DNA of 64,000 bases, from contig CM043963.1 of the NCBI GenBank assembly GCA_014529385.2, forward strand, positions 996,001-1,060,000, read 5' to 3'. The DNA comes from Adiantum capillus-veneris (lineage: Eukaryota; Streptophyta; Polypodiopsida; Polypodiales; Pteridaceae). The first letter of the stretch is position 1; every line of letters starts with the position of its first letter. Under the pieces are notes generated by a model. It was not told the DNA's origin. It ran no database searches and saw nothing but the letters and a program-made list of their open reading frames with translations. The position numbers were made by a program, and so were the translations under genes. Of the stretch, positions 43,562 to 56,060 are shown in pieces.

Positions 43562-44162
43562 TGTCACAAACTAGTGATGTGGCATGGCCTTGGACACACA
43601 TTACCACACTAGTGGGGTAACAAACCCAGACACACTCATTGATTGGACAGGCCCAAAAAATGCAAAAGACATGTTGACGTGGCAGTCCAAAAATTCTGGT
43701 GCAAAATGTGGAGGCACACTGACATGGAAGAGCGTACGGATTTTTTCTTTTTACACTTATGCTGTACGGATTTTCTGCTTTACTGTTGGTGAGATTTACT
43801 GGTAGCTTTTGGGCACAAGTTGCTTTATTTTTGGAGAAGCATTTGGTTATTGCTTTTGGGGCTCTACTTTTGGGCATCCCTTGTAACTTATATATCAATG
43901 GGCAGGGCCCTCACTTCTCATAGCATTTGGACGTAGAGTTTGAGAATGATAACCCTCCCACTCTCTTGTACTTTTAGCACAGATTAATACAAAAATAAAT
44001 ACCAAAAGGGGCGCCAGTCTTTGAGGCCAATGTCTCTAGGCATGGAACTCCACCGGGTCGTGTCAAATCAATTGTGAATTGTGAACTGTTTTGAAGTGAA
44101 TCTTTGTTGTGTTGCGGTAGAATCTTAACTTGGAGTGTCCAAGTTGTGCTACATCCAGGACA
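43562..44162 (+). mobile_element. copied G3 3' LTR
   Basis: Copy of 16341-16941, with one substitution seen near 43933 (CGC to CGT). Confidence 0.85.
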
Positions 44163-45120
44163 CTGAGTTCTCACACCACACAAGGGACCTAGGGGTGATA
44201 GATCTGGTATAGACAATTTGACCTTTAGCCAAGATCAATGTGACGCCACCGGATGAAGCAGGTTGCACTCACATTGTGGTGCATTTGTATTACTGGCACT
44301 CTTAGCCCCCCTTGCTATGTATTTGTACATGAGGATTCTTGGATAGAGGATGTAACCCTACGGGATGCACGCTTGACCTGGGCCTCGGTAGGACAGTCAC
44401 TTTAGACGCGCCTATCTAGAGGTTGCTCGGATGCGGATTACTCCCCATCCAAACCAGCATCAAAGATAGAGAGGTTGACTGATGTTGCAGCATCTGTTTT
44501 TTCTCACTGACTCCATGAGGATCATCTCATGGAATCAGTGGGGATTAGGACTGATGAGGGCCCCAATTTCAACATCAAAGGGGTCGGTTGTGTCAGGAGC
44601 TTCAGTGATGCCTTGTGGGTGGTGAGATTGATATTCTTATGCTACACGAGCATCATCTGTGTGAGAGCCACATTAGATGATGTGGTTATATTTTGCGTGG
44701 TCTCTATGATATGTTTTGGTCAACTGCATTTGGTATCTAGGGAGGGGCAAGTATGACTATTGTGAATTCTTGGGAGCATTCCATTGTGGGTAGAGGTACT
44801 ATTGTGCTAGGCAAAGTTCAGTGGATTACTATGTTGGTTCAAGGGTGCCTCATGCGTTTCCTAAACATATATATGCATCCAATGTGGCAAGTGCACGAGG
44901 AGAGTTTTGGTCTCATGTTGTTGAGTCTTTGCCACATGCAAAGAAATGGTGTGTTGGGAGGGACTTCAACATGTTGGAGGATCCCTCTGATAGGATTGGA
45001 GGTGGCCATGCTATGGTGCACAAGACTAATTTGGCATCTTGGAGGTGGCTACGTATGACTATGAGGGTTTCTGATGCATTGCAACACTCAGGATTGGTTC
45101 CATGTTTGGGACAGTTCTAG
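44163..45120 (+). pseudogene. copied LINE fragment 1
   Basis: Copy of 16942-17899, including MRIISWN near 44513 and the endonuclease block at 44821-45120. Confidence 0.75.
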
Positions 45121-46541
45121 AGTCATGGTGCATTGTAGCTCCAATTGTGGCAAAGGCCGCAGGTTTACATATTGTGCGGTTTCTTATTCAAGACACACTC
45201 CCTCTTGAAGGTGATACTGTTGCATCATGTAAGCGGGGGTTGGATTGAACAGAGTGTGGAGTATTCGGGTCTCCTGAGTCACTGCTTCATTTGTAGGTAG
45301 ATGGGCCACTTAGCAAAGGCCTATCCTCGTAGGAGATCTTGACCCACAGTGCACACGCAGCCTCCCAAGACTGAGCGTGTCCAGCAGATAGATACCCAAG
45401 ACACACATGCTGGTACCTCGATAGAGGCCAACGATCAGACACTTGATGGTTGGCAGTAGGTGTCTGGCCACTACTGACAGAGACGGGGACTAGACACACT
45501 ACTCTCCCTGGTGATCGACCTTCTGCAGCTCAGCAATATTGAGTTCTGAAAGGAAACCATTTTGACCCCCTTTAGCGGGACCCATTGAGGAGGCTCCCTC
45601 CACCTCAGCTCCGCCTCCTTCCCCCGTCCACCCTTAGACACCTCTATTCTGCCTCCCCCTCCTCCACCTTCACCCCCACCTCTCGCTCCTTCTCTTTCCT
45701 TGATGGGACCCTCAGCCTCATCTCCCGAACTATCTGCGACTCCTCCTCAAATGTAGGGGATTGGACACACATCTGCAATGAGACAATCTCTTGGTGGTGC
45801 TTTCGCCATGAGTAGCATGGCTCACGAGGGACAGCCCCATCTGAGACCGCCACTCCTGGTTCAAACCTCTCCTTTTGTAGTAGGCCCTTGAGGTTTGACC
45901 AGCTTTGACATCCGTAGATGATGGGACTTCTTCAATTACAGCGTCACACGCTTCCTAGGTGATTCCTCTCCCGACCTGGAGGATGCTTCCTTTCGAGTCC
46001 ACGTTCTCGTTCTAGTAGCCTGAGGCACTGAGGCTCTGGATACAGCGGTAGATTTCTCCTTTCCGCTATGTGGTAGGGATCCTACAGAGTGGAGCCTACA
46101 CGCAATTCTTGACTACCTCCAGGTCAAGGCCACTGAGTTCTCACACCACACAAGGGACCTAGGGGTGACAAATTTGGTATAGACAATTTGTCCTTTAGCC
46201 AAGATCAGTGTGATGTCATCGTATGCAGCAGGTTGTAGGCACATTGTGGTGCATTTGTTTGCTGACACTCAGATCCCCCTTGCTATGTATTTGTACATGA
46301 GGATTCTTGGACAGAGGATGTAGCCCTACGGGTCACACGCTCGTCCTGGGCTTGGGTAGGACAATCACTTCAAACGCGCTTGTCTAGAGGTTGCTTGGAT
46401 GTGGATTAATCCCCATCCAGACCGGACTCAAAGATAACGAGGTTGGCTAATGTTGCAACATTTGGTTTTTCTCACCGACTCCATGAGGATCATCTCATGG
46501 AATGTGCAGGGATCAGGACTAATGATGAAAATGAATGGCTC
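45121..46541 (+). pseudogene. copied LINE fragment 2
   Basis: Copy of 17900-19320, including the ORF1 zinc knuckle near 45270 and the MRIISWNVQGSG start near 46481. Single-base differences lie near 45480 and 46041. Confidence 0.7.
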
Positions 46542-48293
46542 TCAATAGCCAAATTTTGTAATATTTTTCAATGATGACCCCTTCTTGGATCAACAAACGT
46601 TTTTGTTTCCCACAAACCTTCAAAACAACTCGTATGTTAGTGCTTTACATTCATATGGTCAACACAATACAAGCACTACAATTGTCATGTTCAATCACAA
46701 ATCGTGCTAATGCTATCTCATGATTTTTCAAAAAAGCTCAATGATTAGTGCTTTTGCAAGGATCTACATTCATATTAAGCACTAAAATTCACAAAATAAC
46801 TCAACCAAACATGGATTCATGCCCAATGTAGTTCTCACAATCAAGAAACTCACATGCATTTCAACAAGAACTTGCCTTTTAGTGCAATGAGAAGTTTTCA
46901 ATTAAACCAAGCACTAGATCATGCATAAGCCAAAAGCATTTTTGTATTGATATTCATTTATGCATGGAGGTAATCATGATCACATAATCACGGCACACAC
47001 TCAATGCCTACCTATTTTCTCTCATGTAGCAAGTAATCGATATGTAGCATAAGAGAGAGAAATCCTATGATGAAGTAAATGTCATCTCTCTCGAAGTTGT
47101 TAACACCCCACTTCATGTAATTAGCTATACCCCTTCAAAGTGAAGCTTGATCATTAGTGCATCAAAGAATTTTTCCCACAAAGCAAGTACAAAAACTTAG
47201 CAACTCTATGGACTTAACTTATGGGGAGAGCATGAAAAGTTCACATTGATCAATCCACTCATAATCCCAAAAAATCAATTCCCAATTTTCAAACACAAAT
47301 GAACCCTCATAAAATGAACATGCTCAATTCATAGCAATTACATGGTTTTGTGTCATAAAATGACGAGTTGAAATTTCTTCTCAGCTGCATGCATGAAATT
47401 TCTTTAATGGCTTGAAATTAAGCTTTGTGTTTTGCTTAGAAATTGTGGGCTAAGTCTCTTGAACATGGAATTGTTGCTTTGAGAGATACTTTTTTAGGTC
47501 AATTTGAGAACCTCCTCATGTTATTTTATCGTGTTTCCTTTATAGTTGAAATGAGCGCAAGGGCTGGTGGATCAACATGTAGCGTGCAACGGAATTTTTA
47601 GCAAGAGAAAACACGGCACAAAAACAAGAGTGTGTGTACTGTGTGTTTCTTTTCCTCTGCGCAAGCTCCCCCAAAGCAAGTGGGTGGTGATTCATGATGT
47701 TAGATGGGTGCCAATTCAGGCCTAGAGGTTTTCAATAGTAGTGTTTTTAGCTTTGAATACAAAGGTTTGCCTCATCAACCTCCTGCTCGGGTAGCTACAA
47801 TGAATGACCTCCATTGCGCTCAGTGCAGATGCGTGCTCACCAAATGCATGCAGAGTCGCCAAGAGAGGTGTGTTTTGTATGTGAGGTAGCATGTGGTGGG
47901 TGAGCAGTTGAAATGCAAGCGGGTGATGGAGCCGAGGTGGGATGACAAAGGTGAGATGGAAGGGAATGAAGTGAGGGCCTTATAGTTGCTGCGGTGTGTG
48001 TGTGGGAAAACTTCTCAAGGAACAAAACTTAGTCGTAGCTTTGACTAGCGAGGATGGGGCAAGTGGGCATGAGAGGAATATAGGTTGCATCATCTAAAGA
48101 GTCCAGGAAAATCATGGTCACAGTAAAGGCATCAAAAGATAAACATGAATAACCTCAACAAAAATCCTGATTTTGAAAAAAGTTCATGAAACTCCGATGG
48201 GGTTGGGTCAGTAACTGCTGAAGTCAAGGCGTTTGGCAACCAAAAACGGCCAGGAAGAAGATGTGTGCAACAAGGGCAGGGTGGGGCCAGTCG
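46542..48293. other. copied unassigned DNA
   Basis: Copy of 19321-21072; nothing recognised. Confidence 0.5.
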
Positions 48294-49533
48294 GTTTGGG
48301 CTCATTTTGGCCTCCGTTTCCACTACAGGCAGGTCTGCACAGGCAATTTTGTCATTTTGTACAGAATTTTTGTCAGTGTCGTTTTCTGCATAACAGGAGC
48401 CTTACAGTCTTCTATGGTTTGTGCTATATAGCACGTGTTGTTCCCGTTTCGTTTCTCCTATTTTTGGGCAGTTTTCACATCAGGTGGAGCATTTACCATG
48501 GCTGACAACAACAACATAGATGTGTTCAAGATGTTTTCTGTTGAGGACAGGTTGGATGGGGACAATTACCCTATGTTGGCTTATATGATGCAACATGTTC
48601 TTGTGTCAAAGGGCATCTGGAACATTGTGCAGGGCATTGATGTACGTCCTGGTTTTGAGAATGTAGGCAATGTTGACGATGTTGCAGGTCTTGCTGCAAA
48701 TATTGCTGCTGTTAGAGTTGTTTTGCCTACAAAAAAACAATCTCATTGGGATGTTAAGGATGCGCAGGCTCATGCATTGATTGCATTGTCTGTAAAGTGC
48801 ACCATTGTTCCTCACATCCGTTCAATAAAATCTGCAAAATAGGCTTGGGATATTTTGAATGGTCTTTATGCAAGTCGCAATGAGGCTAAAATGTATTTGC
48901 TGCGTAAAGAGCTGGAGTCGAAGATTATGCATGAGGAAGATGATATGGACACTTTCCTTGCTAGTTTCAAGGATATCAATGAGCAACTTATTTGTGCAGG
49001 TGAAGTCATTTCAGACAGCTCCCTTGTGCGGACTGTTCTTGATGCCTTACCAAACTTTTGCTAGTACTTGGAGACTCATGACCCAAGGAAATCCTAAAGT
49101 TGTCAAGTTTCATGCATTATGCACATTGCTGTTGCAAGAATCACTTTCCAAAATAAACAGGACTAGGCAACGTGCAGTTGAATAGGCTTTTATTGCTTCT
49201 CAAAGAAAGGGTGGTAACAGCAATGCATCCACTTCTTATGGTTCTGTAACGAGTGGCAAAAATTATGTTCCTAATGCTTCTACTGGCAGCAATTCTTCTT
49301 GAAATTCTGGTGATAAGGCCAAGAAGAAGATGCGTTGCCATTATTGTAAAGCCAATGATTACTTGATCAAGTCGTGTCCTAAGTTGAAGGCCAAAGAGGC
49401 TAAGAAGAAAGAGGGTGGTTCCACTGCAAATGCTGGTTCCACTACAAATGCAGCCATTGTTGAGTCTTCTGTGAAAGGAGACTGTGTTGCTGATGTTGAT
49501 GCAGAATGGGCTTTTAGCGCAGAGTGCACGTAA
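48294..49533 (+). pseudogene. copied C1-L leader and gag
   Basis: Copy of 21073-22312, ATG at 48498. It carries the same TAG at 48840, the same frame change near 49062 and the same His-to-Tyr knuckle as C1-L. That shows the damage predates the copying. Confidence 0.9.
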
Positions 49534-49557
49534 AATCCTGTTGTCCATGATGCATGC

Positions 49558-51264
49558 TTGTCAATTGTTGCTGCAGATTCACATGTGTGGTATTTCGACA
49601 GTGGTGCTACAAAGCACATTACCTCACATCGTGAATTGTTTACCTCTCTCGAGTCAGTCCCTCATGGGAATTCAGTCACTTGTGCCAACAACGCCTCTTA
49701 TCCAGTTCAGAGAGTTGGAAAGATTGTGCTCACTGCTGCTAATGGCAATTCCTTCACACTTGTTGATGCACTTTATGTACCTGGGATCAAGAAGAATCTA
49801 TTGTCTGTATCCGCACTTGCTAGACTTGGACATGTAGTCAAATTTGTGGATGACAGATGTAGAGTTCATGATCTCAGTTTTGGTGATGAAATTGTTGCAT
49901 CTGGGCTTTTGTGGCGTGGACTGTATAAGCTCACTTTGTATGACAAGTGTGGACAAAATTTTGCAAATGTTGTTGCAGATTCAAGGGCTATTTCAGATGC
50001 AAAACTTTGGCATGCACGTTTTGGTCATCTGAATTTTGCCAGTTTGCTGCGTTTGCAGAAATCTGATATGGTTACTTCTTTGCCGCCTCTTGAAGCACCT
50101 GTCAAACATTTTTGTGAAGGCTCTATTCTGGGTAAGATGCAGCGTTCTAAATTTCCAAAGGATAGTTCAGTTCGGGCCACATGCAGGTTGCAGCTTGTGC
50201 ATAGTGATGTTTGTGGGCCCATGCAAACTCCGTCCTTGGGCAATTACCTGTACTTCGTGACTTTCATTGATGATTACTCCAGGCATGCATGGGTATTTCC
50301 GCTTAAAGCGAAGTCCAAAGTTTTTATGTGCTTCAAACAATTTCTGGCTATGGCTGAAAACGTCTCGAAATGTACTATGGGCACCCTCCGTTCAGATCGA
50401 GGGCGGGAGTATATGTCTCATGAATTTAATGCATTTCTGGCTAGTCTTGGGATAAAACACCAATGTACAATTCCTTATACACCTCAGCAAAATGGTGTTG
50501 CTGAGAGGAAAAACAGGTCACTTACCGAAATGGCACGATGTATGGTCAAAAGTCAAGCTTTGCCGCATTCTTTTTGGCTTGAGGCCATCATGTGTGCCAC
50601 TTATGTACTTTCCAGGTGTCCTACGAAAGCTTTGTAGTCTATTACTCCATATGAAGCATGGCATGATAGAAAGCCTTCTATTGAGCACATGCGTGTTTTT
50701 GGCTGTTTGGCATATGTTTTGGTGCCACAAGTGCAGCGAAGAAAATTGGATGATAAGGCTGTCAAATGTATTTTTCTTGGTTATAGTGCTGAAAGCAAAG
50801 GTTACAGGTTGTATCATTCGCAAACAAAACGTATTCTAGTTTCTCGGGATGTAGTGTTTGTGGAAGATTCTGTTCAGCCCTTGCTGTCATGTACTAGAGA
50901 TAGTAATGTAAGCTCACAGGACATTTATGACACTTTGTTGCCTCTTTTCAGTGGTGGAAATACAAATGTAAGTTCCAATGAGGCAAATGTACAGCCTATG
51001 GGGGTTTCTGAAAATGTTTTAGATCAGCCTATTACTGATGCAGATGTACATGATGTACTTGATGAGGAAAGGGCTGAAAATGAGCAGGCTAGAGGTATGC
51101 CAAAATGGCTGGTGCACACTTTGCGTGACAATAAATTGGATGCACCTTTGTCTAGTCGTACTCGTTCAGGCTCTCTCCATGCATCTTATGCATCAAATTG
51201 TTATGCTTTGGCTGTGTCTAGCTTACATGATGTTGAGGAACCTCTATCTTTTGATGAAGCATAG
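49558..51264 (+). pseudogene. C1-R protease and integrase (hybrid)
   Basis: A 359-codon frame (49558-50637), of which the protease (FDSGATKHITSH) is copied sequence and the part after 49904 is C1-R's own. It contains SDAKLWHARFGHLNFASLLR, LVHSDVCGPMQTP, the DDYSRHAWVFPLKA strand, TLRSDRGREYMS and PYTPQQNGVAERKNR, so the integrase core is intact in one frame. TAG at 50635 replaces CAG of C1-L; the rest is open to 51264. The join made a longer open frame than either parent keeps. Confidence 0.9.
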
Positions 51265-51925
51265 AATTCAAAAAATTGGATGGCGACCATGCAATCAGAA
51301 TATAATGCACTTATAGAAAATGACACATGGACTTTATGGACTTTAATTTGCCTCCTTGCAAAAAGGCCATTGGTACGAAGTGGGTTTACAAGTTGAAACA
51401 CAATCCGGATGGTGAGATCGATCGCCATAAGGCTCGACTTGTTGCAAAAGGTTATGCACAACAAAAAGGCATAGATTATGAAGAGACTTTTGCTCCCACT
51501 TGTCGTATGACTACTGTGCGTTTTCTATGTGCATTGGCATGTCATTTTGGTTGGGATGTACATCAATCAGACATTGTTACTACTTTCTTGAATGGTGACA
51601 TATTTGAGGAAGTCTATGTAACGCAGCCTCGCGGTTTCTTCATAAAAGGACTAAGAAGGCTTTGTATGGGTTGCAGCAATCTCCTCGTGCTTGGTATGAG
51701 AAAGCTGACAATCATTTGGTTAAACGAGGCTTTTGCAACAGTCCAACAGAAAGCACATTGTATGTAAAGCGTGAGGATGATGTATTTCTCATTGTGGTTC
51801 TTTATGTTGATGATTTGCTGATCACTAGACCAAATGAGAGACGTATTGCTGAATTTAAGGCTGATTTTAATGCTACTTTCAAGATGAAAGATTTGGGATT
51901 GTTGCATCATTACTTGGGTATTTAG
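51265..51925 (+). pseudogene. C1-R reverse transcriptase
   Basis: [65 protein letters not shown] and the catalytic VLYVDDLLITR. Breaks: a small insertion near 51340 (duplicated GGACTTTA), a deletion near 51650 at the KGLRRLC join, and TAG at 51923 where C1-L has CAG. Confidence 0.9.
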
Positions 51926-52770
51926 TTTAAGCAGTGTGAGGGTGGTATTGCCTTGTGTCAGAAACTTTACATAGAGACATTACTATGTAAGTTTGGACTT
52001 GAGGATTGCAAACCTATTGCCACTCCCATGGAAACAAGTTTGAAGTTGAGTCTACATGATGCTCGCGATCCTGCTGATGTCACTCTTTTCCAAATTGCTA
52101 TTTACTGCCTCATTTATGTATGCAACACGAGGCCAGATATTCAGTTTGCAGTCTCACAGGTCAGCAGATTTATGCATAGCCCAGGGTCTAAGCATTCGCA
52201 GGCTATCAAGAGGATTTTTTGCTACCTTAGTGGCACTTTACATCTTGGCTTGTTTTATCCCAAGGGGGGATCATTGCCGCCAGACTTACATGCTTTTTCG
52301 GACTCAGATTGGGCTGGTTGTTTTGGCACGCGAGTGTCCACAAGTGGTTTTTGTTTCATGCTTGGCAGTTCATGTATATCATGGTTGAGCAAGAAGCAAC
52401 CTCATGTGGCCACTTTGAGTTGTGAGACTGAGTATAGGGCAGTCTTCACAGCTATGGTTGAGTGTGTATGGCTCAGACGCCTTATGGCTGATTTGGGTGT
52501 TGGACAGGACATTGCCAACACTATCTACACTGACAGTCCGAGCGCATTGGCAGTTGCGAGGAACCCAGTTTTTCATGCTCGTACAAAGCACATTGAGGTG
52601 CATTACCACTATGTCAGGGAGAGGCTCTCACAGGAGAGATCGGCTTGGCTTATGTGCCAACACAGGACAACCTTGCAGATCTTTTCACAAAGGCATTGTC
52701 TCATGAGAAGTTTGAAGCTTTCCGCAAAGCTTTGGGCTTACTCCCCTTTGTGGACTGATCCTGTCCTCAG
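51926..52770 (+). pseudogene. C1-R RNase H
   Basis: LCQKLYIETLLCKFGLEDCK shows the sequence uninterrupted by G2, followed by FSDSDWAGCF, SWLSKKQPHVATLSCETEYR (Glu present), YTDSPSALAVARNP and RTKHIEVHYHYVRE. The frame is open from 51953 to about 52616, where a one-base loss near LSQERS shifts it. GCFGTRVSTSGF lacks the C1-L stop. Confidence 0.9.
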
Positions 52771-52833
52771 GGCATGGCACTTCCCTTTACTCATGTGCGA
52801 GCTCTCATTCACCGCATCACTCCTGGGGGGATT

Positions 52834-53038
52834 TGTTACCATATACAACACACTGACGATCGGGGCATTTTTTCCCTCTTTAGGAGGTTTTTTCCCCCGA
52901 GCATTGTATATACGCCCATCACTCTAGGGCTATCTATCTTTCCATTGCATACTAAGAAACACACTCTCTATTGTGTGCCTTGAGCTTCCTTCATCTTCTC
53001 CAAGCTGTGTGTGTTTCTCTGCAACCCTAATTCCAGCA
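52834..53038 (+). mobile_element. C1-R 3' LTR (205 bp)
   Basis: Follows polypurine tract CTGGGGGGA and lacks 22 bp near its start relative to the 5' LTR. It ends AATTCCAGCA, followed by AAGGT. About a dozen substitutions separate it from the 5' LTR. Confidence 0.95.
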
Positions 53039-53043
53039 AAGGT

Positions 53044-55417
53044 TCTTTACTTATTCTCTTATGAAATTGCTATGGGGAAGGATATTGTTTTTGTTGATAG
53101 GTACGGGCGAGAATACAAACGTATTCTCCCAGAGGAGGTAGAAAAGGCAAAAGTTCCAGAAGCATCAACATATGCCCACGAAGAAGTGCCAAGGATCACC
53201 TACACCCCTAGCAAGTCGACAAATCCCTTTTCAGAAGATTATGACGCGACCTCACATTCTACCTGACAACAGACGTTCAACTACCAAAACCAACCAGCAA
53301 CTCAGCCATCATTGCAGGCATGGCTTTGACAGAGTGCAACATTAGAACAAGACCGAAATCGAGATGGTTATCCAACCGCACGAGGACTAAGGTATTTACA
53401 AGAACCACCACTCTATTCACGGTATCAAGGCGAGAGTAAGCCAAAAACTCAAGGGTCAACAGAGCCTAGAAGACAACCCATAGAACGAGTTCAAAGAGAT
53501 GAACCATCTCTTGCAAAAACCATCAGAAATTATGGCTTAGGAGCACCATTGGGAGAGGAACCCGCCCACTACCGAAGGCCAGAGGAGGTATATCGATTAG
53601 GAAGAGGATATCCAATGATGAAATTTGTAGACCATCGTAGAATTAGACCTCTCAAGTGCAAAAATGGGTAAACAAGAAATACACGGGAAACAGAGATCCT
53701 AGGGATCATGTAGCAGCCTTTATACGTGTAATTAGAGCCGAAGAGGTGTTAGACTTCCCTACCCAATTTGTAGGGTTTGGACCGACCCTAGAGGAGGATG
53801 CTGCTACTTGGTTTGACTCTATGGAGCATAGAGACTTTGAGTCTATGGAGGAGGTGTTTGATGAGTTTATCGAGGAATTCTCACAAAGGGGGATAGCTCA
53901 TAATACAGTCTCACAAATCCATAAATTCAAACAGAAAGAAGGGGAATCTGTGTGAAAGGCAGCCCTACGACTAAAAAGATATATTAAGTTCTGCCCTGTG
54001 GAAGAACTGCCAACTCAGTCCAAACTTATGCTTATATTTATTCAAGGACTAAGAAATGCAGATCTCCAGAAGGACTTACATATGAAGAGGAGCACGACGT
54101 TAAATGAGTTACTAAGGAGGCTCTTTACCTTGTAGACAATTGTGCGGTTTACAAGGAGGGTGAATTCAAGGATCTTGATGACAATTTATCCTGACAACAA
54201 AGTGGAAGCAAGTCCGCTAAGACAGCACTGAAAGGAGAAGTAGTTGTCAGCCAGGAGCAGCTTGTAGAAGAAGTGCTAAAAAAGATTAACCTATACGCCA
54301 AGCCTCAGGCTAAACAGCCAAAATGGTGTGCTATTGAACAAAAATGGACAAACCATGTGACAAAGGAATGTTATTATAACAAGGGATATGTGAGAGAGAG
54401 ACCTTATGCTCCCCAAGCTCAGGTAGCATCTCCTCAACTTCCGCCGATGCCTAGGTATCAAGCAGGCAATCTACCAGGACCTGTAGGTGTAGAAAGACCA
54501 CAACCAGTGTTGGGGCAGCAACCACCCCTACCAGGATTACGACCAGTTGGCATAAGATACACACCAACAGTAACCGAACCAGAAGATAAGGCTTTGGTGC
54601 CTATGCATGCATATTACGAAGATCCCAATGGATATGCTGCTATTATCCACCGGAAGAACCCCCAACGCCAGAACCATGGAGCATGATGGGAAGTGTAGGA
54701 CCACCAACAGCTGCACAGGCAACAGGAGAAGGAAGATATAGCTTGGATGAACAAACATTTTTGTTCATAGCCAACGGAGGCATGGGCGGACAGAGACATG
54801 CATACCAACAAAGAGGAGCTCAAGGAGAACCTCAACAGCCTAAGGGACCCTGCTACAAGTGTGGTGGAGACCATTGGCTCAGAGACTGTCCTCATGATGA
54901 AATCATTAGAGTCAACGCATATTGCACCGAGTGTGGAATTACTCATTTGATTCCTGGTTGCCCTAAGAACCCGAGCAAAGGAGCAAAAACTACCTTGAAC
55001 ATGCTGGAAGCAGTGCCTTCCAGTGGAGGATCAGAAAACAAGACAATAATACCTATTCAGGTAGTGACACGAGCCCAAGCTCAAAGAATGACGAATGAAC
55101 CCATAATTGAAGAGCCAAAAACCGATACCCCAAGTGCAGAAATGAAAAATCCGAGAAGCACTTGGAAAGCTAGAAAGGTGCGTATGAAAGCCAGGAAAAA
55201 TCGAGAGCAAATGGCTGTATCTGAGGAGTTAAAACACACAAAGAATAGATTAGAGCGGTTAGAGGATCTAGCTAGTCTAATCTCACACACTGTGGCAACC
55301 CTAGCACCCAAGGGAATAGCACAACCCAAAAGTGCAGGATCAGGAAAATCAATGTTGGTAGAAAAGTTAAATGAGCAGTTAGACGCACTCTTAAAAGCCT
55401 ACAAATCCAGAGTCTAA
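53044..55417 (+). pseudogene. G1-R gag core and zinc knuckles
   Basis: DIVFVDRYGREYKRILPEEV near 53090; Arg/Gln/Pro-rich segment; gag core at 53656-53955 (NRDPRDHVAAFIRVIRAEEV, FSQRGIAHNTVSQIHKFKQK) with a TGA at 53955. LMLIFIQGLRN near 54030; Pro-rich LPPMPRYQAGN. Then knuckles CYKCGGDHWLRDC and CTECGITHLIPGC, both CX2CX3HX4C, near 54850-54950, and a coiled coil to 55417. At least four frame breaks. Confidence 0.85.
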
Positions 55418-56060
55418 AACAACCAAACCCAAGAGCAAAGATGGATGACTTATCCATATGCTAAGATAGAAAAACAGAGGTTGGAAATGTGTCGAAAGAT
55501 GATTGAAACAGCTCAATCCTTGATAGAAAACCCGCTTGGTAAACCTGCAAGTTGGCATGAAGTACCAGCTCCAACCCCTATCAAACCAACTTTAGAGGAA
55601 CCAGTAGACACGAAGGAGAGACTCACGGCTGTCTCTGAGTCTAGGGGAGAACATATCATAGTGCCAAATACAATAGATGAAACAAGTAATGATTTTCAGC
55701 CTAAAACATTGGTAGAAATGGGTAAGGATTGCAACGGTCTAGATGACCTGTGGAAGAAAATCCGGGATGCCAATGAAGCTAACAGGGTAAGTTACCACAT
55801 GAACAGCACGAGAAAAGAGAAAAATGAGATCTTACCTCCTATTGAAGAATTTGAGGCAAGATCACAAATGAGCTTTGATATGCATTCACAAGGGGGAGAC
55901 CAGGGATCAATTAGTTCAGGGCACAGCCAACCAGACTCGCTGAAAACTTTACCCTCTTACCTAGGGGAGTATGAAGCCAAGTCTGAGGTGAGAGCAATCC
56001 CATCTCAAAGACTTTCTTCTAACAAGTGTTGGATTCACAAGGGTTGATTGAGTTATTGTC
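55418..56060 (+). pseudogene. G1-R gag C-terminal tail
   Basis: Frame from 55445: YPYAKIEKQRLEMCRKMIET, acidic linker, and LKTLPSYLGEYEAKSEVRAI, equal in order to G2 29700-30240. A frameshift near 56030 joins it to the protease frame. Confidence 0.7.

Larger units (their letters stand above)
42056..49904 (+). repeat. 7.85-kb duplicated segment, recipient copy
   Basis: A near-identical copy of 14835-22683. Its left edge joins C1-R gag with a three-base overlap TGC to a non-homologous sequence. Its right edge lies within homologous copia pol (first mismatch 22684/49905), where the sequence returns to C1-R's own version. This is the pattern of strand invasion at the homologous end and microhomology joining at the other. 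Confidence 0.95.
40939..53038 (+). mobile_element. Ty1/copia C1-R, 12.1 kb, carrying a copied 7.85-kb segment
   Basis: Flanked by AAGGT at 40934-40938 and 53039-53043; G1-L shows the empty site near 8060. LTRs are 40939-41165 and 52834-53038. After 530 bp of its own gag it switches at 42056 to a copy of 14835-22683, then from 49905 to its own diverged pol. It therefore contains two gag starts and foreign gypsy/LINE DNA. LTR divergence of around 6% contrasts with about 0.1% in the copied part. Confidence 0.95.

Noticed and set aside
42056-49904. Independent insertion of the same set of elements at two sites
   Set aside because: A constant 27221-bp offset, shared lesions, shared breakpoints and about 0.1% difference over several nested unrelated elements require copying of one block.
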